From the NCBI GenBank assembly GCA_963762165.1, contig CAVXJN010000003.1, forward strand, positions 248,001 through 312,000: a stretch of 64,000 nt of DNA. The letters run 5' to 3'. Each line of letters starts with the position of its first letter. Within the stretch, counting starts at the first letter, position 1. This DNA is from CAVXJN01 sp963762165 (GTDB lineage Bacteria > Pseudomonadota > Gammaproteobacteria > JASBUN01). Below, in pieces: positions 8,388 through 16,979 of the stretch. Under the pieces are notes generated by a model. It made no database searches. It saw nothing but the letters and a program-made list of their open reading frames with translations, and was not told where the DNA came from. Position numbers and translations under genes: made by a program.

Positions 8388-8400
8388 ACTTGCTGAGATC

Positions 8401-8895
8401 TTATCCGCGCGGCACTACTTGGCCGTTTACGACCTGCACCTGGTCACCGACCCTCACCGGCGGCGCGTTATCCTGTTGCACGGTTACGGTATCGCCGTTG
8501 TCCATGCGCACGCGTATGCGGTATGCGTAGCCCGCGGTGCGGTTCTGCTCGATTTCATGGCCGGCAACCGCGCCGCCAACGGCGCCCGCGGCCGTGGCCA
8601 GATCCTTACCCGTGCCCTTACCCACTTGGTGGCCGACCACACCGCCCAGAACACCACCGATCACTGCGCCGGCGACACCGCTGCTTTCCGTTCGTACTTG
8701 CTCGATATCGGTGACCACGCCGCAATTGTCGCAGCGGTAATTCCGATACCCGCCGTTGTCTGCCGGAGCAGTGCGAACCGTGTTGTTTCCATAGTATGGC
8801 GTATCGCGGGTAGCGGTGCGCTCGGGTCCGCCGCAAGCCGCCAGTAACGGCGTAATCAACACGGCGGTAACGATTGCTTTCGTATGGCTTCGCAT
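8401..8895 (-). CDS. Glycine-zipper outer-membrane lipoprotein (17-kDa antigen/SlyB-like)
   Basis: A 164-residue lipoprotein. The N-terminal signal ends in the lipobox LLAACG with Cys near residue 20. After a Tyr/Asn-rich linker and a CDNC pair, two Gly-rich hydrophobic stretches form the glycine zipper (AGAVIGGVLGGVVGHQVG and AAGAVGGAVAGHEIE), then a beta-rich tail (YRIRVRMDNGDTVTVQQ) ending VVNGQVVPRG. Proteins of this family sit in the outer membrane and affect envelope integrity. The start is firm: AGGGAG lies 5 nt before ATG at 8895, with a consensus -10 further up. Confidence 0.9.
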   Translation of the reverse strand: MRSHTKAIVTAVLITPLLAACGGPERTATRDTPYYGNNTVRTAPADNGGYRNYRCDNCGVVTDIEQVRTESSGVAGAVIGGVLGGVVGHQVGKGTGKDLATAAGAVGGAVAGHEIEQNRTAGYAYRIRVRMDNGDTVTVQQDNAPPVRVGDQVQVVNGQVVPRG

Positions 8896-9371
8896 GAGTA
8901 CTCCCTCTCGATTCAGTTCGGTCCGTGGATAGTGGCCCCCCATTATAGGACAGAGCGCTATGGTGCAAGCGCTGGCGCGGAGGCGCCGGCCCACTATCCT
9001 TTGCGCAAAGGGTCCGGAAGCTTCGACCCAGGGATGGCCGATTCGGGGGTCATGCAGAGCAAGCGTTACAGGCAGGGCAACAATCGGCCAAGTGTTGTCG
9101 AGGGGATGCGGGTGACGCGTTTTGCATGCACTGAGACTGCTTACAGTACGATCGAGCGCGGGCTGTAAAACCGGACCGTTGTTTCGCCTCAAGGTCTCTC
9201 CCATCGCGCACAACGGCAGCGATCACGTAGCCGTGTGCCAAAGGGGTGCGTTCGTCGGCGAACAATAACTAGCGCACAGGGATTTTGATTGGGATTCGCA
9301 CGTACGTTCGACCGAAACTGCGATCGCGTGCACCGGGTGCAAGCACAGAAAACTGATAACCAGGAGTACCG
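8896..9371. other. 476-bp divergent intergenic region
   Basis: Separates the minus-strand lipoprotein gene from the plus-strand phospholipase-D-like gene. The left end holds the lipoprotein leader and promoter. The rest contains no convincing gene, RNA or repeat. Short open frames here lack ribosome binding sites and have noncoding-looking composition. A promoter for the rightward gene must lie here, but I see no strong match. Confidence 0.6.
8942..8968 (-). promoter_or_regulatory. Sigma-70 promoter for the glycine-zipper lipoprotein
   Basis: On the minus strand TTGCAC (8968-8963) is followed, after a short 15-nt spacer, by a perfect TATAAT (8947-8942). The predicted transcript start is near 8935, giving a 40-nt leader before the ATG at 8895. 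The spacer is shorter than ideal, but the -10 is exact. Confidence 0.6.
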
Positions 9372-10859
9372 ATGTACGGTGGGGGAAGATTTACGGCGGT
9401 GAACAAGCCGCGCTATAGGCTCGTGGGCCCGTGGCTGGATTGGGCCCGCAAGCGCCTGGCCGTGACGTTGACAGCAATGGCAGTCGCGTCGTTGCTGGGC
9501 GGATGTGCTGCGCCGCTGAGCCGCAGTTCGGTCAACGATCAGCTGCGCGAGGCCAGCAAGCCGCGGCCCTTGGTGGTGCGCACCGCCAACGGCGATCTCG
9601 ATAACGCCCAGAGCGAACGCTTGCTGCGCAAAATCGCGCAGTCACCCGAGCAGGCGCAGCTGATGCTGCGTATGGCGCGATTGCAACGCGGCTTGACCGA
9701 ACGGCTTCTCACTGCCGGCAACCAGACCACGTTGCTGGTCGATGGACCTGCCGCATACGCCGCGATGTTCGCCGCGATACGCGCGGCCAAATACGATATC
9801 CATCTCGAAACCTACATCCTCGAGGACAGCGAGGTCGGCCGCAAACTTGCCGATCTTTTGATCGAGCGCGCCGACGCCGGAGTCGAGGTACGGGTTACGT
9901 ACGATGGCGTCGGCAGTATCGATACATCCGCCGCCTACTTCGACCGCCTGAAACACCACGGCATCCAGTTATACGAATATCATCCGCCCGACCCGGTCAA
10001 GGACCTGCGCCTGTGGCGCATCAACAATCGCCATCACCGCAAGATTCTGATCGTGGACGGCCGGGTCGCGTTCACGGGCGGAATCAATATCAGCAACGTC
10101 TACCGGTCCAGTTCTTTCCGCAAATTCTTCGGCACTCGGAAAGAAGTTCGAGAGCACAAGGAGAAAACCGCTTGGCGGGACACCCAGATTAAAATCGAAG
10201 GCCCGGCGGTCGCCGAATTTCAGCAATTATTCATTTCCTTGTGGAACGAGCAAGGCGAGCACAAGATCACCTCTGCAGACGGGTACTTCCCGAAGCTTGA
10301 GCGTCACGGAAACGATCTTGTCCAGATCGTCGACAGCATGGGCGGCGACGACGAAGTCAGAATATATGACGTGATTCACGCGGTGGTGCGCAATGCCAAG
10401 CAACGGATCTGGATCACCCAGGCATATTTTTCTCCTGCCGACGGCTTGGTGCAGGACCTAATCCATGCCGCGCAACGAGGTGTGGACGTACGCATGATCC
10501 TGCCCGGGTTCAGCGATGCGCCCATCGTCATGTACGCAGCCCGCGCCAACTATGAGGATCTGCTGGAAGCAGGGGTCAAGATTTACGAGCGAACCGATAC
10601 GGTGTTGCACGCCAAGACCATGACAGTGGACGGCGTCTGGTCCACCGTCGGATCCAGCAATTTCGATTACCGGAGCTTTCTGCACAACAATGAGGCGAAC
10701 GCGGTCATCATGAGCCCGGAATTTGCCGGAAAAATGCAGGACCTGTTCGAATACGACCTGAAGAAGTGTGAGCACGTAACGCTGGCGACGTGGCGCGACC
10801 GGCCCTGGTCCAGCCGCGTAAAGGAGCAATTCAGCAAACTGTTTCGATATTGGTTCTAA
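9372..10859 (+). CDS. Cardiolipin-synthase-like phospholipase D protein, probable lipoprotein
   Basis: A 495-residue member of the phospholipase D superfamily with two complete HKD motifs, HHRKILIVDG (His222, Lys224, Asp229) and HAKTMTVDG (His413, Lys415, Asp420), each followed by a Gly/Ser/Asn patch (FTGGINISN, VGSSNFDYRS). This two-motif layout is that of bacterial cardiolipin synthases, which join two phosphatidylglycerols or related lipids. Unlike ClsA, it lacks two N-terminal membrane helices. Instead it has one hydrophobic segment ending in a lipobox-like LLGGCA (Cys45). AGGAG precedes the ATG. Its neighbours are envelope proteins, which fits a membrane-remodelling role. The exact lipid substrate is not determinable here. 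Confidence 0.92.
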   Translation: MYGGGRFTAVNKPRYRLVGPWLDWARKRLAVTLTAMAVASLLGGCAAPLSRSSVNDQLREASKPRPLVVRTANGDLDNAQSERLLRKIAQSPEQAQLMLRMARLQRGLTERLLTAGNQTTLLVDGPAAYAAMFAAIRAAKYDIHLETYILEDSEVGRKLADLLIERADAGVEVRVTYDGVGSIDTSAAYFDRLKHHGIQLYEYHPPDPVKDLRLWRINNRHHRKILIVDGRVAFTGGINISNVYRSSSFRKFFGTRKEVREHKEKTAWRDTQIKIEGPAVAEFQQLFISLWNEQGEHKITSADGYFPKLERHGNDLVQIVDSMGGDDEVRIYDVIHAVVRNAKQRIWITQAYFSPADGLVQDLIHAAQRGVDVRMILPGFSDAPIVMYAARANYEDLLEAGVKIYERTDTVLHAKTMTVDGVWSTVGSSNFDYRSFLHNNEANAVIMSPEFAGKMQDLFEYDLKKCEHVTLATWRDRPWSSRVKEQFSKLFRYWF

Positions 10860-10985
10860 AATCGACGGCTCGTGGAAAGACCGCCGATCCGCACTACATT
10901 TTACATGTGTAAGGCCCGCATTCCGGGCCTACAAGCGTGGCTTCATCCCCAACGTACCGTCACGGATCAGACGAGGAGGTTTAAC

Positions 10986-11264
10986 ATGGTTACCAGCACC
11001 AACCCAGATGCGGCCCAGTCAGCCAAGGAAACCTTGCATTCAACCACCGAACGGGCCGCCAAAACTGCCCACGAGGTGATCGACAAAGCCGCCGACACGG
11101 GCGAACGCGTGGAAGCAAAAGTCCGCGACACCAGTCAGCGCGCAGCCGAGCGGGCGCAGGATTTCGAGCGCGAGGCCATCAGTTATGTGCGCGAACATCC
11201 CTACAAGTCTGTGGGAATGGCAGTCGCGGCGGGATTCGTGATCGGCGCGATTCTCAAACGTTAA
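10986..11264 (+). CDS. DUF883 family protein, ElaB/YqjD-like
   Basis: A 92-residue protein: a long charged, Ala-rich helix (coiled-coil-like, residues about 10-65), then the family signature YVREHPYKSVGMAVAAGFVIG and a C-terminal membrane helix ending AILKR. ElaB, YqjD and YgaM of E. coli are tail-anchored inner-membrane proteins made in stationary phase; YqjD binds ribosomes. The Shine-Dalgarno AGGAGG is near perfect, so translation should be strong. It is followed 7 bases later by a YqjE-like gene, as in the E. coli yqjCDEK cluster. Confidence 0.92.
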   Translation: MVTSTNPDAAQSAKETLHSTTERAAKTAHEVIDKAADTGERVEAKVRDTSQRAAERAQDFEREAISYVREHPYKSVGMAVAAGFVIGAILKR

Positions 11265-11271
11265 GCGTTGC

Positions 11272-11682
11272 ATGGAGCCGGATTTCGCAGCACGGAGCGA
11301 CGCCCAAGGCGGCGCTCCGGATTCGGTCGCGGCTGCGGCCGGGGCATGGCTTGGCTCGATCCGCCAGCTACTCACTGATTTCGTGCAGCTGGCGGGCCTC
11401 GAGGCTCAACGGGCCGGAAAGGCGTTAGCGTGGATCGTCGCCCTCGCCGCGGCGGCGATCGTTTGTCTGTTCGCGGTCTGGGGGTTGTTATCGGCAGCCG
11501 GCGCCATGTGGCTGGTGGAAATCGGGCTTCGGTGGTCACTGGCGTTGGCGATTGCCGCTGTGATCAACGCGGTGGCAGCGGCGCTCCTGGTTTTGATCAT
11601 ACGCCGCTTGGCAGTTCGCCTGAGTTTTCCAGTCGTGCGCCGAACGATAGGAGCAAGCGATGCCAAGCCTGATCGAACTTGA
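11272..11682 (+). CDS. Phage-holin-family/DUF1469 membrane protein, YqjE-like
   Basis: A 136-residue protein with an amphipathic N-terminal part (WLGSIRQLLTDFVQLAGLEAQRAG) and two hydrophobic helices (about residues 50-72 and 83-112), ending in a short basic tail. The arrangement matches YqjE, which lies next to YqjD in enterics and is annotated as a holin-superfamily III protein. Its role is thought to be at the inner membrane together with YqjD; no lysis function is implied. It overlaps the next gene by 23 bases, so the three genes are one unit. Confidence 0.85.
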   Translation: MEPDFAARSDAQGGAPDSVAAAAGAWLGSIRQLLTDFVQLAGLEAQRAGKALAWIVALAAAAIVCLFAVWGLLSAAGAMWLVEIGLRWSLALAIAAVINAVAAALLVLIIRRLAVRLSFPVVRRTIGASDAKPDRT

Positions 11683-12013
11683 ACGACGTATCCAAGCCGA
11701 TCGCGCAGCGGCGGCCGAATACGCCCGTCGGGTTCGCCTCAACGCCGAACGACGGGTGGGTTCTCCGGCCGGATTGTTGAGCGGTTTCGCGGTCGGATTC
11801 GCGGGGGGCTGGTTCACGGTATCGGAGGCCAAGCGCCGACGCGAACGGGCCAAAGTATGCCCGCCGCCTGCATCAGCCGGGCAAACCCAAGCCCCACCCA
11901 AAAAGAGCAAACTGGAAGGCTTGCGCACGCTGTTCGTACTGACTCTTCCGCTTTGGCAAAGCCTCATGGCGAAAGAACCGGCGCCGCCCGAGGCGCACGA
12001 TCCAACAAACTAA
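11660..12013 (+). CDS. YqjK-like small basic protein
   Basis: A 117-residue protein placed as yqjK is in the yqjDEK cluster. It starts MPSLIELERRIQADRAAAAEYARR, a charged helix. A short Gly-rich hydrophobic stretch follows (GLLSGFAVGFAGGWF, about residues 38-52), then a basic/Pro linker and a second amphipathic helix (LEGLRTLFVLTLPLWQSLM). It may be membrane-associated. Assignment rests on position and general make-up; sequence similarity to E. coli YqjK could not be confirmed. The start overlaps yqjE. Confidence 0.7.
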   Translation: MPSLIELERRIQADRAAAAEYARRVRLNAERRVGSPAGLLSGFAVGFAGGWFTVSEAKRRRERAKVCPPPASAGQTQAPPKKSKLEGLRTLFVLTLPLWQSLMAKEPAPPEAHDPTN

Positions 12014-12025
12014 ACGCTTTCTCTC

Positions 12026-13087
12026 ATGTCGACGACACGCGGTTACCAGCTGTTGCCCGAAGGGGGCGGATCGCCTGCGGTCCCCTGGTTACTGTTTCTG
12101 GCGGTGATGTACACCGCTTACTTCGCCCGTTTTTTGTTGATTCCCGTGGTACTGGCATTAGTGCTCAGTCTGGTTCTGTCGCCACTGATGCGCACGTTGC
12201 TGCGTACCCACATGCCGCCTGCAATCGCAGCCGGTGTGATCATGGCCGTTCTATTGGGCGCATTCGGTTTCGGTCTGTACTCCCTGGCGCAACCGACCGC
12301 CAGTTGGATACATCGCGCACCGCAGGTCATGCGCCAGGTCGAGGACAAGATCAACCCTATCAAGAAAACGGTTCGCGAAGTCAATGCGGCCGCTGAAAAA
12401 GTCGAAAAAATGACCGAGTCGAAGGGCGCCACGCCGACAGTGAAACTCGAAGGCACGTCCCTGCGCGACCTGGCCTACCAGCACGCCAAAGGCTTCGTGG
12501 TCGGCACCGTCTCGGTGTTGTTCCTGGTGTACTTTCTGTTGGCATGGGGCGATCGCATGGTGCTGCACGCGCAGACGTTTTGCCACAGGCGCGGGATGGC
12601 CCATTTCAGCGAAATGTTCCACGTCTTGCAGCATGAGATTTCGCACTATCTATTGACCATTACCGTGATCAATACCGTGCTCGGCCTGGTTGTGGCCCTG
12701 GCGATGTATCTTCTGAAGATGCCGAACCCGGCGCTGTGGGGCGTACTGGCGGGCGTACTGAACTTCGCACCCTATATCGGTGCACTCTCGGTACTGGCCG
12801 TGATCGCGGTAGTATCGCTGCTGACGTTCCCCGACATCGGCACGGCATTGCTGCCGCCCGCCACTTTCCTCGCACTGACTACGCTGGAAGGCCAGATCAT
12901 CACGCCCCAGGTTGTCGGCCGGCGATTGGCGCTCAATCCGCTGATGGTTTTCTTGAGCATCATCTTCTGGTTCTGGCTGTGGGGGGTGATCGGCGCACTG
13001 CTGGCGGTGCCCATACTCGCGATCGTCAAGATCGTTGCAGACCGCAGCGAGCGCTTGCAAACATTAGGCGCCATCATCGGCCGCTGA
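12026..13087 (+). CDS. AI-2E/PerM-family transporter
   Basis: A 353-residue inner-membrane protein of the AI-2 exporter (PerM/YdiK/TqsA) family. It has seven to eight membrane segments, a soluble loop in the middle (about residues 100-165), and the conserved C-terminal part (LWGVLAGVLNFAPYIGA, LEGQIITPQVVGRRLALNPLMVFLS, WLWGVIGALLAVPILAI). Members export autoinducer-2 or other small solutes or act as ion antiporters; the substrate here is unknown. The start at 12026 lies 12 bases after the preceding stop but has a poor Shine-Dalgarno. Its 3' end overlaps that of ridA on the opposite strand by 14 bp. Confidence 0.92.
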   Translation: MSTTRGYQLLPEGGGSPAVPWLLFLAVMYTAYFARFLLIPVVLALVLSLVLSPLMRTLLRTHMPPAIAAGVIMAVLLGAFGFGLYSLAQPTASWIHRAPQVMRQVEDKINPIKKTVREVNAAAEKVEKMTESKGATPTVKLEGTSLRDLAYQHAKGFVVGTVSVLFLVYFLLAWGDRMVLHAQTFCHRRGMAHFSEMFHVLQHEISHYLLTITVINTVLGLVVALAMYLLKMPNPALWGVLAGVLNFAPYIGALSVLAVIAVVSLLTFPDIGTALLPPATFLALTTLEGQIITPQVVGRRLALNPLMVFLSIIFWFWLWGVIGALLAVPILAIVKIVADRSERLQTLGAIIGR

Positions 13088-13481
13088 GTTTTCCCGCAGC
13101 GCCGAGTACCATGACTGCATCCATTTCCACCCCGGCGCCTTTGGGCAGGGACGCGACACCGATGGCAGCGCGCGCCGGATAAGGTTCGGCAAAATATTCC
13201 GCCATCACCTGATTCACCAGCGGGAAGTGGGCAAGGTCGGTCAGGAAGATGTTGAGCTTGACCACATCCGAGAGCGTGCCGCCGGCAGCCTCCGCCACCG
13301 CAGCAAGATTGTCGAACACCCTGCGCACCTGGGATTCCATTTCCGTACCGACCATTTCCATGGTCTTCGGAACCAGCGGAATCTGGCCGGACAGATACAC
13401 GGTATCGCCGATCTTTACTGCCTGCGAATAAGTGCCGATCGCTTGTGGCGCATTGTCGGTTTGGATGATTTCCTTCGGCAT
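13074..13481 (-). CDS. ridA: 2-iminobutanoate/2-iminopropanoate deaminase RidA
   Basis: RidA hydrolyses reactive enamine/imine products of PLP enzymes such as threonine dehydratase, protecting other enzymes. At 135 residues it is close to family length (about 128). Landmarks are NAPQAIGTYSQAV near the N-terminus, VYLSGQIPLVP, and the C-terminal YPARAAIGVASLPKGAGVEMDAV, which includes the substrate-binding Arg and the trimer-site Glu. ATG at 13481 follows AGGAG. It lies just downstream of spoT, the same order as in Pseudomonas. The 3' end overlaps the perM-like gene tail-to-tail. Confidence 0.96.
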   Translation of the reverse strand: MPKEIIQTDNAPQAIGTYSQAVKIGDTVYLSGQIPLVPKTMEMVGTEMESQVRRVFDNLAAVAEAAGGTLSDVVKLNIFLTDLAHFPLVNQVMAEYFAEPYPARAAIGVASLPKGAGVEMDAVMVLGAAGKLSGR

Positions 13482-13534
13482 CGTGCAATGCTCCTGAACT
13501 GAAATTAGGGATGAGGATAGTTGAAGAACCCGCA

Positions 13535-15685
13535 TCAGCCGCGGCGACGATTGATGCGCATCACCATGCTGAGCGAACGAATACGACGCATGATCTGGGC
13601 CAGATGAGTTCGGTCGCGAACCGTGATCAGGAAGCTCATGGACGTGTTCATGCCGTCGCGCTCCTCGATATCCACGTTTTCGATATTCGAATCCAGTTCG
13701 GAGATGGTCGCCGCGACCGTTGCCAGGACGCCGCGCTGATTGGCGACATCGACGCGGACCTCGGCCTGAAAATCACCAGCGGGTTCGGCGGCCCATTCCA
13801 CGTCGATCCACTTCTCGGGCATCTTGCGAAAGTCGGCGACGTTCTTGCAGTTCTCACGATGAATCACGATGCCGCGCCCGGCACTTACAAAACCGATAAT
13901 GGGGTCGCCGGGAATGGGGTGACAGCATTTGGCGAAGCTGACCACCAGCCCTTCCGTGCCTTTGATCGCCAATGGACGCGACGATGTTTCGGTGCTGGCT
14001 ACCGGATTTTCCTCGTCCTGCGGTATGAGCTGCCTCGCCACCAGCAATGCCATGCGCTTACCCAGGCCCACATCGGCGAGCAGTTCGTCCAGGTGCTGAT
14101 AATTGTTGGTGGCGAGCAGCGCACCCAATTGCCCTTCGCCGAAACTATCCAACGTACGACCGAACGGCATCAGCGCCTTTTCCAACAAGCGGCGACCAAG
14201 GTCGGTGGCCTCCTCGTGCTGCAGTTGCTTCAGATAGGAGCGGATGTTGGTGCGAGCTTTGGCGGTCTGTACGAAGTTCAACCATGCGGGGTTGGGATTG
14301 GCGCCGGGGGCGCTGATGATTTCCACGGTTTGACCGTTGTGCAATACGGTGCGCAGGGGCGCGAGCCTGCGGTCCAGACGTGCCGCAACGCAAGTATTGC
14401 CGACGTCGGTGTGCACGGCGTAGGCGAAATCGACGGCGGTGGCGCCCCGGGGCAGCTCGAGGATATCGCCCTGGGGCGTGAACACGTAAACCTCATCCGG
14501 GAACAAGTCTATCTTGACGTTCTCGAGAAACTCCAGGGAATTGCCCGCGCTTTTTTGCAACTCGAGCAGGTCTGACAGCCACTGCCGGGCGCGGGACTCG
14601 GTGTTTTTACCCGAGCCGCCGGTCTTGTACATCCAATGAGCGGCGATACCGGACTCGGCCATTTTCTGCATGTCTTCGGTGCGGATCTGTACTTCGATCG
14701 GCACACCGTAAGGGCCGAACAAAACCGTGTGCAACGACTGGTAGCCGTTCGCCTTGGGAATGGCGATGTAATCCTTGAATTTCCCGGGCACCGGTTTATA
14801 GAGGTTGTGCACAGCGCCCAGCACCCGGTAACAGGTGTCGACGCGATCGACCACGATGCGGAACGCATAGATGTCGAACACCTCATTGAGCGACAGCTGC
14901 TTGTTGCGCATCTTCTGGTAAATGCTCCAAAGATGCTTTTCGCGGCCGAGCACGTCACCGTTGAGATGCTCCTGGCGCAGCCTGCGTTTGACGGAGTCAT
15001 CGATCTTGTTGAGGATTTCCTTGCGGTTGGCGCGCGCCTTCAACACTGCGTCGCGCAAAATGCGATAGCGCGTTGGATACAGAGCCGCAAACCCCAGGTC
15101 TTCCAGTTCCACACGCAGCGAGTTCATGCCCAAGCGGTTGGCGATGGGCGCGTAGATTTCCAGCGTCTCCCGGGCAATCCGGCGGCGCTTTTCCGGCGGC
15201 ATGACGCCAAGGGTGCGCATGTTGTGCAGGCGGTCGGCGAGCTTGATCAACACCACGCGGATGTCGCGCACCATGGCGAGCAGCATCTTGCGGAAGTTTT
15301 CCGCCTGCGCCTCGGCCTTGCTGTGGAACTTCAGGTGGGTGATCTTGCTGACGCCATCCACCAGCTCGGCAATCTCTTCACCGAACTCGCTGGCGAGATG
15401 TTCTTTGGCAGTTGGCGTGTCTTCGATGACGTCGTGGAGAATCGCCGCCATGATGCTCTGATAGTCCAGATGCATCTCGGCCATGATCTTGGCAACTGCC
15501 AGGGGATGGGTAATGTAGGGTTCGCCGCTGACCCGGTGCTGGCCATCGTGGGCCTCGGCGCCAAACAGGTAGGCGCGATAGACCTCGCGCACTTGGTCGT
15601 GCCCGAGATAGCCTTCCAACATCGCGCACAAATCGCTGATGCGGAAAAAACGCGGAAGCTGCGGCTGCTGGGTTGTGGCGCTCAA
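13535..15685 (-). CDS. spoT: Bifunctional (p)ppGpp synthetase/hydrolase SpoT
   Basis: A 716-residue RelA/SpoT-family enzyme that degrades and makes the alarmone (p)ppGpp. The HD hydrolase domain is intact: THP (His60), LHDVIEDT (residues 83-90). The synthetase domain carries GREKHLWSIYQKM and FDIYAFRIVVD. TGS (YVFTPQGDILELPRGATAVDFAYAVH), a helical/zinc-finger-like region (FAKCCHPIPGDPIIGF) and a C-terminal ACT domain follow. An intact HD site marks it as SpoT, not RelA. TTG at 15685 is preferred because homologues begin just before RFFRISDL; the first in-frame ATG (residue 22) would cut the conserved start. It sits in the gmk-rpoZ-spoT order. Confidence 0.96.
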   Translation of the reverse strand: MSATTQQPQLPRFFRISDLCAMLEGYLGHDQVREVYRAYLFGAEAHDGQHRVSGEPYITHPLAVAKIMAEMHLDYQSIMAAILHDVIEDTPTAKEHLASEFGEEIAELVDGVSKITHLKFHSKAEAQAENFRKMLLAMVRDIRVVLIKLADRLHNMRTLGVMPPEKRRRIARETLEIYAPIANRLGMNSLRVELEDLGFAALYPTRYRILRDAVLKARANRKEILNKIDDSVKRRLRQEHLNGDVLGREKHLWSIYQKMRNKQLSLNEVFDIYAFRIVVDRVDTCYRVLGAVHNLYKPVPGKFKDYIAIPKANGYQSLHTVLFGPYGVPIEVQIRTEDMQKMAESGIAAHWMYKTGGSGKNTESRARQWLSDLLELQKSAGNSLEFLENVKIDLFPDEVYVFTPQGDILELPRGATAVDFAYAVHTDVGNTCVAARLDRRLAPLRTVLHNGQTVEIISAPGANPNPAWLNFVQTAKARTNIRSYLKQLQHEEATDLGRRLLEKALMPFGRTLDSFGEGQLGALLATNNYQHLDELLADVGLGKRMALLVARQLIPQDEENPVASTETSSRPLAIKGTEGLVVSFAKCCHPIPGDPIIGFVSAGRGIVIHRENCKNVADFRKMPEKWIDVEWAAEPAGDFQAEVRVDVANQRGVLATVAATISELDSNIENVDIEERDGMNTSMSFLITVRDRTHLAQIMRRIRSLSMVMRINRRRG

Positions 15686-15900
15686 GTAGGCGGTCGTCTC
15701 CTGGACGCAGCCCGCCGGTGGTCAGGCTACTGCCGGCAGGCGGTTGAAAAGCTCCTCGGAACCCAGTTCGTGCGCCGCCGGCTCACCGGTTCGCTTTAGC
15801 GGCTATGTCCCGGTCGCCCCGTTACCGGGCGGTAGCGGGAGCAGCCCATGGTTCTGCGCGCACAGACTCAATAGTGTAATGCGCCGCAGAATACTTGCCG

Positions 15901-16251
15901 TCAGGATTCGGAATCGTCCGTATCGGTATCGCGGACCTGGGGACGGGGTTCGCTGGTTTCGTCATCGCTGTTTGCGGTATCCGCTGCGGCGGTCGTCTCG
16001 GCACGGACCTCATCTTCGGAGATGCCGCTGGTGGGGCCGTGCTCGCGGGCCGTGACTTCATCCAGGATCGACGGGCCGACCATGCCGGCGGCGATTTCCC
16101 GCAACGCCAATACGGTCGGCTTGTCGTTGCCCCACTCCAATTCGGAATGCCGGCCGTTGACCAGCTGCCGGGCACGCTTGGTGGCCACCAGTACCAGCTG
16201 AAAGCGGTTATCGACGTTTTCCAAACAATCTTCTACGGTAATACGGGCCAT
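15901..16251 (-). CDS. rpoZ: RNA polymerase omega subunit with long acidic tail
   Basis: Omega helps assemble RNA polymerase and forms part of ppGpp site 1. The core (MARITVEDCLENVDNRFQLV, VATKRARQL, DKPTVLALREIAAG) is standard and includes the N-terminal MAR needed for ppGpp binding. The protein is 116 residues against about 91 in E. coli; the extra C-terminal part is acidic and low in complexity (SDDETSEP, DTDTDDSES). It lies between gmk and spoT, as in most gammaproteobacteria. A 215-bp gap to spoT holds nothing I can identify. Confidence 0.96.
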   Translation of the reverse strand: MARITVEDCLENVDNRFQLVLVATKRARQLVNGRHSELEWGNDKPTVLALREIAAGMVGPSILDEVTAREHGPTSGISEDEVRAETTAAADTANSDDETSEPRPQVRDTDTDDSES

Positions 16252-16310
16252 GCTCCACTCCAGGGTCAGCGCGCCATACTTGGACTGCGCAGTCTAGCGA
16301 ATTGCCCGGT

Positions 16311-16946
16311 TCAATCCAACAACTCAGACAATAAGCCTTGCCAGCGCCGTCGTTGCGGGCCCAACCGCAGACGTTGCGCGGTGACGATCGCCTGCAGCTC
16401 TGCGAGCGCTGCGTCAAATTCATCGTTGATCACCAGGAAATCGTATTCATGGAAGTGGGCGGACTCGCTGCGGGCGTCGCGCATGCGCCGGGCGATGATT
16501 TCGTCGCTGTCCTGTCCGCGACCGCGCAAGCGCTGCTCCAGGGCTTGGCGCGACGGCGGCAGGATGAAAACGCTCACCGCCTCGGGCAGGCGCTCGCGCA
16601 CCTGGCGCGCGCCCTGCCAATCGATTTCCAACACCACGTCCAAACCCTGAGCCAGGGTTTGCTCGACACTGGCCTGCGCGGTGCCGTAATAGTTGTCGAA
16701 CACCTGAGCGTGTTCCAGGAACGCGCCATCTGCCACCATGATCTTGAAGGTGCCGGGGTCGACGAAATGATAATCCACCCCATCCTGTTCGCCGGGCCGC
16801 ATGGCGCGGGTGGTGTGGGAGACGGACACCGCGAGGTGTTCGTCACCGCTCAGCAAAGCCTTCACCAGACTGGTTTTGCCCGCGCCCGAGGGCGCGGAAA
16901 CCACAAACAACGTACCAGCTGTCCGGTCACCGCCCGCATTACTCAT
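16311..16946 (-). CDS. gmk: Guanylate kinase
   Basis: Phosphorylates GMP to GDP with ATP, supplying GTP and the precursor of (p)ppGpp. The protein has 211 residues. It shows the P-loop SAPSGAGKTSL (residues about 17-27), SVSHTTRAMRPGE, the GMP-binding region (DGVDYHFV, FLEHAQVFDNYYGT), DVVLEIDWQGARQVR, and the lid SRQALEQRLRGRGQD. ATG at 16946 is chosen because AGGAG lies 7 nt upstream; a GTG one codon earlier is the alternative. Followed on the same strand by rpoZ and spoT. Confidence 0.97.
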   Translation of the reverse strand: MSNAGGDRTAGTLFVVSAPSGAGKTSLVKALLSGDEHLAVSVSHTTRAMRPGEQDGVDYHFVDPGTFKIMVADGAFLEHAQVFDNYYGTAQASVEQTLAQGLDVVLEIDWQGARQVRERLPEAVSVFILPPSRQALEQRLRGRGQDSDEIIARRMRDARSESAHFHEYDFLVINDEFDAALAELQAIVTAQRLRLGPQRRRWQGLLSELLD

Positions 16947-16979
16947 CACCGCTCTCCTGCAGCGCGCCGGCGCGCGCCA

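Noticed and set aside
10912..10930. Hairpin AGGCCCG-CATTC-CGGGCCT after the PLD-like gene as a terminator
   Set aside because: Only seven base pairs and no T tract; too weak to call.
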